Shown here one piece after another: positions 1 through 5,127 of a DNA stretch of 5,127 nucleotides; position 1 is the stretch's first letter, and the number at the start of each line of letters is the position of its first letter. This DNA comes from an uncultured Bdellovibrio sp. Lineage in GTDB: Bacteria > Bdellovibrionota > Bdellovibrionia > Bdellovibrionales > Bdellovibrionaceae. Both the position numbers and the translations under genes were made by a program. The notes beneath the pieces were generated by a model, which was given only the letters and a program-made list of their open reading frames with translations, did not search any database and had not been told where the DNA came from. The stretch covers positions 1-5,127 of the forward strand of contig CALMPX010000187.1 of assembly GCA_937871355.1 (NCBI GenBank), given 5' to 3'.

Positions 1-648
1 GCCATATTTTTTATAAAGTCGGCATGCCGGTGTATTATCCAGTTGAGTCGTAACATAAATTTCCTCAATACCATTACCTTTTGCAAAATTTAGAATAGCG
101 GTCATTAAATATGAGCCAATTCCTCTATTTTGAAATTCAGGAAGCGTCGATACTAATTCGATAGTCATTTTATCATCTTTTACGGTGCAGGAAATAAGAC
201 CGGCTAAAACTCTATCAGCATAGGCAAGAAATATCTCGTGATTTTTTGGCTGCTGGTATGCTTTCTCAACCCACTTTAAATATAATTCGTCGACTTTTTT
301 ATTCGGAATCTCTGGATCTTTCCTGAATCGCGAGTGTTGACTTGAAGTCGTGGCAAGTGATGCTATTGAGAATAAGGCTATAGGTTGTTCTTTAACAGTT
401 TTGCATTCAACTGAAGTGGTTTGCTGTTCAACTCGGGTGTACGTATTAGTCTGTAATCGAAATATAACTTTTTCATCAAATAGATACTTATCTAAAGTAG
501 AAATTTTTTGTTTTGAAAAAAAATAACAAAGAGCTGGCGAAGGCAGTTGAGATTGAGCCATTTCAAATTCTATAAAATTTGTAATGTCGCATTTGAAAAC
601 GGGTTTTTCGAAAAAAGATGTGTCCCAATCCAACTTAATAAGATTCAT
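1..648 (-). CDS. wecD: WecD-like dTDP-4-amino-4,6-dideoxygalactose N-acetyltransferase (GNAT), C-terminus cut off
   Basis: My own translation of the minus strand is open for all 216 codons from the ATG at 648-646 to the window edge. The N-terminus (LDWDTSFFEKPVF) matches the 'W-D-T/N-x-F-F' opening typical of WecD/RffC-type enzymes. The GNAT fold is in the second half: the acetyl-CoA pyrophosphate loop is Q173-N-R-G176-I-G178. It is followed by a block (VTTQLDNTPACRLYKKYG, about 199-216) that resembles E. coli WecD around its catalytic tyrosine; Y212 is the equivalent here. E. coli WecD is 224 residues, so probably only 10-25 residues are missing. The known WecD reaction is acetyl-CoA-dependent N-acetylation of dTDP-Fuc4N to dTDP-Fuc4NAc, the step after WecE, which is encoded two genes upstream in the same operon. 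The start ATG overlaps the stop of the glycosyltransferase upstream by one base (TGATG) and has only a weak Shine-Dalgarno, which suggests coupled translation. The acyl donor could differ from acetyl-CoA; this is not readable here. Confidence 0.83.
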   Translation of the reverse strand, partial: MNLIKLDWDTSFFEKPVFKCDITNFIEFEMAQSQLPSPALCYFFSKQKISTLDKYLFDEKVIFRLQTNTYTRVEQQTTSVECKTVKEQPIALFSIASLATTSSQHSRFRKDPEIPNKKVDELYLKWVEKAYQQPKNHEIFLAYADRVLAGLISCTVKDDKMTIELVSTLPEFQNRGIGSYLMTAILNFAKGNGIEEIYVTTQLDNTPACRLYKKYG

Positions 649-1574
649 CAAGATTTACCAGCTTGTTCCGAAATAATAAAAATAGGACGCCCTTTCGCTT
701 CACGATAATTTCTACCCACGTAAATGCCTACGATACCTAGGAAGAACATGATTATGCCCGCAAGTAGCCACAGCGAAACCATTATGCTCGCCCATCCTTG
801 GATGAGAAAGGCGCCCTGAAGGGCGCGTATTAAAACGTAAATTCCTACGCAAAAAGACATTAAAGAAATACTTAATCCTAAATAGGTCATCATTCTTAAG
901 GGTTTTTCTGAGAATGCGATTATGACCTCTAAAGCTAATGCTAAAAGTCTTCTGAAGTTATAAGTGGATTCGCCTTCGTCTCTGGAAGCGTGTTGTACAG
1001 AAAGCTCTGCACGTTTAAATCCAACCCACTTTATCATGGCTGGAAAATAGCGAAAACTTTCTGATAGGTTGTTGATTTCTTTAATGACCGTATTTTTGTA
1101 TATTCCAAAATTAGCTACTTTGCTGTTTTGCTCTGTATCAGTTAGCCAAGACAATGCTTTGTAGAACATATCGGAAAAGAACACTTTTAAAAAACTGTCT
1201 TGCCGCTGCTCGCGACTCGCTACGACGACGTCAAAGCCCTCTAGCGCTTTCGAAAACAAGCGAGGTATCTCTTCAGGTCTGTCTTGTAAATCGCAGTCCA
1301 TGACGACGATCCAATCTCCTTTGGCCTTCGATAGGCCAGCGGCGATCGCATAGTGTTGTCCAAAATTTCGAGAAAGCTTAATTCCTAGGACATTTTGATT
1401 TTTTTCTGAAATTTCGATTATTTTTTTCCAGGACTGATCCGGACTGCCGTCGTCTACTAATATTATTTCGAAATCTTTTGTTATAGACGTGCAAGCCATA
1501 GTAATTCTTTTAACGAGCTCTTCCGAGCTTTTTTCGCCGTAATAAACGGGACTGACAATACTTAGTTTAATCAT
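648..1574 (-). CDS. GT2 polyprenyl-phosphate glycosyltransferase, ArnC/GtrB/DPMS-like, with two C-terminal membrane helices
   Basis: This 308-residue protein has the full layout of the dolichol/undecaprenyl-phosphate glycosyltransferase group of GT2. It opens with SIVSPVYYGE. D41-D42-G-S follows as the first nucleotide-binding acid pair, then S68-R-N-F-G-Q-H, the metal-binding D93-C-D-L-Q-D98 followed by RPEEIP, and R198-x-E-G-x-S-x-Y205 before the membrane part. Two predicted helices (about 229-250 and 262-286) end in a basic tail (GRNYREAKGRP). RNFGQH and the QRQDS segment resemble ArnC more than eukaryotic-type DPM synthases. The family transfers a sugar from a nucleotide donor to polyprenyl phosphate at the cytoplasmic face. 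Lying between wecE and a wecD-like gene, the likely donor is dTDP-Fuc4NAc or dTDP-Fuc4N, but the sequence does not prove this and UDP-hexoses are common donors in the family. The ATG at 1574 was chosen over an in-frame start at 1616 because family proteins begin right at the IKLSIVSPVY strand and the longer version would overlap wecE by 32 bases. The Shine-Dalgarno is weak (AGAAAGTGA, about 10 nt upstream). Confidence 0.9.
   Translation of the reverse strand: MIKLSIVSPVYYGEKSSEELVKRITMACTSITKDFEIILVDDGSPDQSWKKIIEISEKNQNVLGIKLSRNFGQHYAIAAGLSKAKGDWIVVMDCDLQDRPEEIPRLFSKALEGFDVVVASREQRQDSFLKVFFSDMFYKALSWLTDTEQNSKVANFGIYKNTVIKEINNLSESFRYFPAMIKWVGFKRAELSVQHASRDEGESTYNFRRLLALALEVIIAFSEKPLRMMTYLGLSISLMSFCVGIYVLIRALQGAFLIQGWASIMVSLWLLAGIIMFFLGIVGIYVGRNYREAKGRPIFIISEQAGKS
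811..826 (-). repeat. Perfect GC-rich inverted repeat inside the GT2 gene
   Basis: On the coding strand the sequence is GCGCCC-TTCA-GGGCGC: a six-base-pair all-GC stem with a four-base loop, followed by CTTTCTC. It covers codons for about R250 to A255, in the short loop between the two membrane helices. It resembles a short terminator-like hairpin but is followed by only a three-T run. The translation is normal for the family, so a coding coincidence is possible. Confidence 0.5.
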
Positions 1575-1584
1575 GAGTCGGATT

Positions 1585-2736
1585 TCACTTTCTAAAAAAA
1601 GAATCAACGCTATCAAGTACTTTTGCTTGCTCCTGATGAGTCAAATCGTAAAAAAGAGGTAGGCGTAGTAGGCGTTCGCTGGAATCAGTTGTTACATTAT
1701 CTACACCTACAAATTTGGAAAATTTTATCCCCGCTGGCGAGCTATGGAGTGGAATGTAGTGAAAGACTGCCATAATTCCTTCCGCTTTTAAATGTTGGAT
1801 TAATGCGTCTCTTACTTTTGCAGTTTTTACTTTTAAATAAAACAGATGGCCATTGTGTTTCGCGTAATCAGGAACAGTGGCTAGTTCGATAGTTTCAGAG
1901 CGAGATAAGTCCTGAAGTCCTTCTTGGTAAGTTGCCCAGATTTGTCTTCGTTTGTTGTTGATTATATCTGCATCTTCTAGCTGGCAAAAAAGAAATGAAT
2001 CATTTAATTCTGAAGGTAGAATAGATGAGCCTATATCTGCCCAAGTATATTTATCCACGAGGCCACGATAAAACTTTGAACGATCTGTTCCTTTTTCTCT
2101 TATGATTTCAGCGCGTTCAACAAGTGATTCATCATTAAGAAGAATTGAGCCGCCTTCTCCTGCATTATAGTTTTTTGTTTCATGAAAGCTTAAGCATGCA
2201 ATGTCGCTGATAGAACCCAACCGGCGACCTTTATATTCTCCCATTAACGCTTGCGCAGCATCTTCTATGACTGTTATTCGATGGGCTTTAGCCAGCGCAT
2301 TAATGATATCCATGTTGCAAGCTATACCGCCGTAATGAACCACAACGATGGCCTTTGTTTTTGGAGTGATGGCGGCTTCGATTAGATTTTCGTCAATATT
2401 CATCGTTAGCGGAGAAACATCAACAAATTTGATATGAGCCCCTCTTAAAATAAATGCATTAACGGTCGATACAAAAGTAAATGACGGTGCAATAACCTCA
2501 TCGCCAGGTTGAATATTGGCAAGAATCGCTGACATTTCTAAGGCATCCGTACAAGAAGTCGTAAGTAAGGCCTTTGAAGACTGGGTTAGCTTTTCTAAAA
2601 GACTTTGGCATTTCTTAGTAAAAGGTCCATCGCCTGAAAATTTTTTCAGACTTATGCATTCAGATAAAGCCGAAAGTTCATTACCAAGAACGCAGGGTTT
2701 GTTAAAAGGAATTATTTTTTGTGTAGCTTTATTCAT
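1585..2736 (-). CDS. wecE: dTDP-4-amino-4,6-dideoxygalactose transaminase WecE (RffA), PLP-dependent DegT/DnrJ/EryC1 family
   Basis: The 383-residue protein aligns by eye with E. coli WecE (376 residues) over its whole length. It has I9-P-F-N-K-P at the start, G35-D-G-P-F-T, T59-T-S-C-T-D-A-L-E-M, P77-G-D-E-V-I and PSFTFVSTVNAF (84-95), then D106-V-x-P-x-T-M-N-I-D. E158-D159-A-A-Q162 is the acid that contacts the PLP ring nitrogen, and H185-E-T-K188-N-Y holds the Schiff-base lysine, followed by GEGG (193-196). The C-terminal half keeps REKGTDRSKFYRG, DKYTWADIGSS, MAVFHYIPLHSSPAG and SERLLRLPLFY, which are specific to the WecE branch rather than the 3-aminotransferases FdtB/QdtB. The enzyme converts dTDP-4-keto-6-deoxy-D-glucose, the RmlB product, to dTDP-4-amino-4,6-dideoxy-D-galactose in the cytoplasm using L-glutamate. 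It starts with ATG 8 bases inside the end of the upstream GT-C gene, with an AAGAAGA Shine-Dalgarno-like stretch in front. One oddity is LNDSFLFCQL (244-253) where the family usually reads LQAAYLWAQL. Confidence 0.96.
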   Translation of the reverse strand: MNKATQKIIPFNKPCVLGNELSALSECISLKKFSGDGPFTKKCQSLLEKLTQSSKALLTTSCTDALEMSAILANIQPGDEVIAPSFTFVSTVNAFILRGAHIKFVDVSPLTMNIDENLIEAAITPKTKAIVVVHYGGIACNMDIINALAKAHRITVIEDAAQALMGEYKGRRLGSISDIACLSFHETKNYNAGEGGSILLNDESLVERAEIIREKGTDRSKFYRGLVDKYTWADIGSSILPSELNDSFLFCQLEDADIINNKRRQIWATYQEGLQDLSRSETIELATVPDYAKHNGHLFYLKVKTAKVRDALIQHLKAEGIMAVFHYIPLHSSPAGIKFSKFVGVDNVTTDSSERLLRLPLFYDLTHQEQAKVLDSVDSFFRK

Positions 2737-4237
2737 TTGGAGTCTTCTTTTTTAAAATTAACCAAGGCAACGGACTTTCAATAAAAAATCCGGGTTTTAT
2801 ATTTTTCAAAATCGTTTTAGGGCTAGAGTCAAAAGTTTCTAATTGGTAAAGCAGGCTACCCCAAGCGACAAATTTCAAATCCCAAGATTCATGTACGGAC
2901 CAGTTTTTTTTGTCGGTAGTACTTAGAAGCTCGTACGCAGTAGGCGACATCACGGAATAGTCCGGATTACAAGATTCTGGTCGCCAATCGCAGTCCCATC
3001 CTAAAACAATACTTGTTTTCGCCGGATTGAATGGAGTTACTGATTTAACTACAAGCGCATTTCCATATGAAACGACGCCTTCGAGTGAGGCCAGCTTGGT
3101 GTAGAAAGCTGTGCTGTTACGGACGCCCATCCCAGAAAGAACGAAGTAACATTGAGTAATCGAAACGCAGATAGCAACTACGAAAGTTGTGACTCTGAGA
3201 GTTTGGTTTTTTATTTTAACAGTTGCTGCGGCCATTAAGATTGCCAGAGCAGGCAGAGAAGCAGAAAGAACTTTGGGCGCTCTTAAATAATAAAAAGTAT
3301 GAAAAATGATAGGGGCTAAAAGTAAAGTCCACATTAATCGAGTAAAGTAAATAGAGCTTGGATCTGAAAATTCATTTTCATCAACGCTTTTTTTAGATTT
3401 TAAGCGATTGATTATCGCTGTTGCTGTAATTACTAAAAATGGTGTAGAGATTGCTAGCACAAAAATGAAAAATAAAAAATCTGGCTGGAGTTTGGAAAGA
3501 TCTTTGTCACGTGTCAAGGCGCTTGCAGTAAGAACTGTTCTGATTTGTGTAAAGAATTGAAACTTTTTATTGAAGACATAGATTATGATAAGAGATGGAG
3601 CGAGAGTAATAGCAAATCGTTTTATAAAACCGATTTCAAAATTTTTCTTAATAAGGGTAAAAATAAAAACGCCCATTAAGCTTATTAAAGTTGGACCTAT
3701 TCTGTAACTTCCTGTGACGATTGTAAGTCCAAGAAGTATTCCGACGTAACAAGCTAGCGTGGAAGATTTCTTTTCTTCACTTAAAACATGTAGCGTGATG
3801 GCTCCAAATAGCATAGCAGACACGATCGAGTCTGGAAAAATTAAACGTGAATAATAAACATTAAGTGCCATTAGACAAAGATACGATAGAGACATAAGTG
3901 CAACTTTTGAACCCATTATTCTTCTAACAGGTTGTAGAATAAAAATTCCGATTGCCGCAAATCCAAGCGCGCTTAAAAGTCTTCCAGCTAGAGCGGGATC
4001 ATCGACAAAAAATCGCGTAAGCCCGAGAAGAAAATCGAAGCCTGGGCGTGCATAATAGTAATCAGTGGATGGTTCGCGGTGAAACATTCGGGCAGCTTCA
4101 AGTATGTAAGCCCCTTCATCAAAATAAGATAATTCTAAAGACGAAATATTATACAAACGTACTGCGATGCCAAGCAAAAGTAATAATAGCCCGTAAACTA
4201 TGAAACGAATATTTGAGGATTGTGAAAATTTATTCAA
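2729..4237 (-). CDS. GT-C fold integral membrane glycosyltransferase, ArnT/PMT-like
   Basis: A 502-residue multi-pass membrane protein with about ten hydrophobic helices over residues 12-370 and a soluble C-terminal domain of about 132 residues. The first helix (about 12-29) is followed by Y38-F-D40-E41-G-A-Y, the acidic pair in the first outer loop that marks GT-C transferases such as ArnT and protein O-mannosyltransferases. Y129-S-R131-x-x-x-P135-D136 is the second typical GT-C motif. These enzymes use polyprenyl-phosphate-linked sugars on the outer face of the inner membrane, which matches the GT2 lipid-sugar synthase two genes downstream. The acceptor (lipid A, O-antigen, other lipid or protein) is not readable. 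I placed the start at the TTG at 4237-4235 because AAGAGAG lies 5 nt upstream and the first helix follows after about 11 residues. The frame stays open to another TTG at 4303, which would add 22 residues with no membrane segment and no visible ribosome binding site. There is no ATG start before residue 51. The C-terminal domain carries a C416-x6-C423 pair, possibly a periplasmic disulfide. Confidence 0.85.
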   Translation of the reverse strand: MNKFSQSSNIRFIVYGLLLLLLGIAVRLYNISSLELSYFDEGAYILEAARMFHREPSTDYYYARPGFDFLLGLTRFFVDDPALAGRLLSALGFAAIGIFILQPVRRIMGSKVALMSLSYLCLMALNVYYSRLIFPDSIVSAMLFGAITLHVLSEEKKSSTLACYVGILLGLTIVTGSYRIGPTLISLMGVFIFTLIKKNFEIGFIKRFAITLAPSLIIIYVFNKKFQFFTQIRTVLTASALTRDKDLSKLQPDFLFFIFVLAISTPFLVITATAIINRLKSKKSVDENEFSDPSSIYFTRLMWTLLLAPIIFHTFYYLRAPKVLSASLPALAILMAAATVKIKNQTLRVTTFVVAICVSITQCYFVLSGMGVRNSTAFYTKLASLEGVVSYGNALVVKSVTPFNPAKTSIVLGWDCDWRPESCNPDYSVMSPTAYELLSTTDKKNWSVHESWDLKFVAWGSLLYQLETFDSSPKTILKNIKPGFFIESPLPWLILKKKTPNE

Positions 4238-4263
4238 ACAGTACTCTCTTTTAAAAAATCTTA

Positions 4264-4277
4264 ATTTTATATATATA
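4264..4277 (-). promoter_or_regulatory. Candidate -10 region for the GT-C/wecE/GT2/wecD operon
   Basis: Read on the minus strand this is TATATATAAAAT-type sequence; TATAAA (4271-4266) matches the -10 consensus at five of six positions. No good -35 hexamer lies at normal spacing; the best is TTTCTA (4293-4288), 16 nt away. If used, transcription would start near 4259, after the upstream TTG at 4303 and about 20 nt before the TTG at 4237, which favours the shorter protein. It is a weak call because AT-rich DNA gives such boxes by chance. Confidence 0.25.
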
Positions 4278-4397
4278 GCTTCGTTGTTAGAAATTAGCCG
4301 CAATTACCAGTATTGCAAGCATAATTTTGTTTAGAATGCTACGCCTGTATCGTTAGCGCTTTTGAGCCGCGTTTGGGTTTGAGATTTGAAGATTTCC

Positions 4398-4427
4398 TGT
4401 ACATGAGCGGATATATTTATTAATAAT
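4398..4427 (+). promoter_or_regulatory. Candidate sigma-70-type promoter for rmlB
   Basis: TGTACA (4398-4403, four of six to TTGACA) and AATAAT (4422-4427, five of six to TATAAT) are separated by 18 bases. The predicted start near 4434 would give a leader of about 20 nt. TATATT at 4412-4417 is an alternative -10 with no well-placed -35. This is pattern matching only. Confidence 0.3.
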
Positions 4428-4439
4428 AAGCTTTTGAAC

Positions 4440-4450
4440 AGGATGGGAAG
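4440..4450 (+). promoter_or_regulatory. Ribosome binding site of rmlB
   Basis: The purine-rich stretch AGGATGGGAAG lies 3 nt before the ATG at 4454. AGGA (4440-4443) sits 10 nt and GGGAAG (4445-4450) 3 nt from the start. It supports this ATG, after which the TLFITGAAGFIG Rossmann strand begins at once, as in the family. Confidence 0.55.
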
Positions 4451-4453
4451 ATT

Positions 4454-5127
4454 ATGACATTATTTATTACTGGAGCGGCTGGATTTATTGGAAGTTCTTT
4501 TCTAAGAATAGCTAAAAAAAATGCGACATTTAAGAAAATAGTTATCTTAGATGCCTTAACTTATGCAGGCCGTTTAGAAAATATTGATCAGGTCGTCGAC
4601 AATATAGACGTTATTTTTGAAAAAGTCGATATTCGTGATTTCGAGACTGTATCGAGCCTTTTTGACAAGTATACCCCTCACGCTGTTGCTCATTTTGCAG
4701 CAGAATCTCATGTCGATAATTCTATTTCGGGACCTCGTATTTTTGTTGAAACAAATGTCTTGGGAACATTAAATCTTTTAGAATCAAGCAGAGCTCTTTT
4801 TCAGAAAAGCGACGCTGATTTCCAAAATAAATTTCGATTTGTACATGTTTCTACGGATGAGGTATTTGGGCAGTTAGGTGAAACGGGATTTTTTAATGAA
4901 AAAACCTCTTATGATCCCAGCTCGCCGTACTCGTCTTCGAAAGCAGCCAGCGATCACTTAGTGCGAGCTTGGCAGCACACTTATAAATTGCCTACAATAG
5001 TGACAAATTGTTCAAATAATTATGGACCGCGCCAGTTTCCAGAAAAACTGATTCCTCGAATTATCCTAAATTGTTTGTCTGAGAAAACTTTGCCGGTTTA
5101 CGGGCAGGGGCTTAATATTCGCGATTG
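4454..5127 (+). CDS. rmlB: dTDP-glucose 4,6-dehydratase RmlB (RfbB/RffG), C-terminus cut off
   Basis: 224 complete codons read through to the right edge with no stop. The protein is an extended short-chain dehydrogenase. It has the NAD-binding G7-A-A-G10-F-I-G13 loop, D33-A-L-T-Y-A-G-R-L-E-N, typical of RmlB, D59-I-R-D, and H80-F-A-A-E-S-H-V-D-N-S. The catalytic S133-T134-D135-E136-V-F-G and the Y159-x3-K163 pair are intact, and the family signature NCSNNYGPRQFPEKLIP (185-201) follows, then the start of the GQGLNIRDW motif. RmlB proteins are about 340-360 residues, so roughly a third is outside the window. The enzyme oxidises, dehydrates and re-reduces dTDP-glucose to dTDP-4-keto-6-deoxyglucose in the cytoplasm, the substrate of WecE encoded on the opposite strand. 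It is also the entry point to dTDP-L-rhamnose, so the gene may serve two pathways. rmlA and rmlD would be natural neighbours beyond the right edge but cannot be seen. Confidence 0.97.
   Translation, partial: MTLFITGAAGFIGSSFLRIAKKNATFKKIVILDALTYAGRLENIDQVVDNIDVIFEKVDIRDFETVSSLFDKYTPHAVAHFAAESHVDNSISGPRIFVETNVLGTLNLLESSRALFQKSDADFQNKFRFVHVSTDEVFGQLGETGFFNEKTSYDPSSPYSSSKAASDHLVRAWQHTYKLPTIVTNCSNNYGPRQFPEKLIPRIILNCLSEKTLPVYGQGLNIRD

Larger units (their letters stand above)
4238..4453. promoter_or_regulatory. Divergent intergenic region between the GT-C operon and rmlB
   Basis: This region of about 216 bases holds the 5' ends of both transcription units and no convincing small gene. It is AT-rich at both ends, near each start codon, with a more GC-rich middle (about 4338-4378). 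It contains an imperfect inverted repeat (GCTACG at 4338-4343 against CGTTAGC at 4351-4357, one bulged base, 7-nt spacer) that could be an operator or a weak hairpin. No JUMPstart/ops element (GGCGGTAG) is present on either strand. Confidence 0.6.

Noticed and set aside
811..826. Calling the hairpin in the GT2 gene a true rho-independent terminator
   Set aside because: The stem is short, the T-run is only three long and interrupted, and it lies within an intact coding sequence with a coupled gene downstream.
1575..1616. A longer start for the GT2 gene, adding 14 residues
   Set aside because: The family begins at the IKLSIVSPVY strand, the extension would overlap wecE by 32 bases, and the ATG at 1574 fits the compact junction.
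1585..2736. Identification as a 3-aminotransferase (FdtB/QdtB) or as ArnB
   Set aside because: HETKNY, DKYTWADIGSS and MAVFHYIPLHSSPAG match the WecE branch specifically, and the neighbouring WecD-like GNAT fits the 4-amino pathway.
2516..2755. A 79-codon open frame on the plus strand
   Set aside because: It lies almost entirely antisense to wecE, which has strong family motifs throughout; the predicted peptide has no recognisable domain and no convincing ribosome binding site was seen.
1..5127. A standard enterobacterial common antigen operon
   Set aside because: Only the dTDP-Fuc4NAc-forming enzymes are shared; no wecF, wzxE or wecA-type gene is visible, and the glycosyltransferases are of the lipid-phosphate and GT-C type.
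1..5127. tRNA, rRNA, CRISPR, insertion sequence or attachment site
   Set aside because: Almost all of the window is coding, and the one intergenic region shows no cloverleaf, repeat array or terminal inverted repeats.

Overview
This window is a sugar-nucleotide and glycan-decoration locus from an AT-leaning bacterium (roughly 40% G+C by eye). The gene families point to a Gram-negative cell envelope: a dTDP-4-amino-4,6-dideoxygalactose pathway, a polyprenyl-phosphate glycosyltransferase and a multi-pass GT-C transferase. The sequence alone does not fix the genus.

Layout: four genes lie on the minus strand in one tightly packed operon. In transcription order they are a GT-C membrane glycosyltransferase (2729-4237, or up to 4303 if the upstream TTG is used), the PLP aminotransferase WecE (1585-2736), an ArnC/GtrB-like GT2 polyprenyl-phosphate glycosyltransferase (648-1574), and a WecD-like GNAT acetyltransferase (648 down to 1, cut by the window edge). 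The junctions are an 8-nt overlap, a 10-nt gap and a 1-nt TGATG overlap, so translation is probably coupled. A divergent intergenic region of about 216 nt separates the operon from rmlB on the plus strand (4454 onward, cut by the right edge).

How the genes fit together: RmlB turns dTDP-glucose into dTDP-4-keto-6-deoxyglucose. WecE aminates it to dTDP-Fuc4N, and the WecD-like enzyme would acetylate that to dTDP-Fuc4NAc. The GT2 and GT-C pair is the classic architecture for loading a sugar on undecaprenyl phosphate, flipping it, and transferring it to an acceptor on the outer face of the inner membrane. The set is therefore analogous in logic to the Arn system (ArnB/ArnA/ArnC/ArnT), but built around a 6-deoxy-4-aminohexose. 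The enzyme identities of RmlB and WecE are firm, WecD is good, and the donor and acceptor of the two glycosyltransferases are inference.

No RNA genes, insertion sequences, CRISPR arrays or attachment sites were seen.
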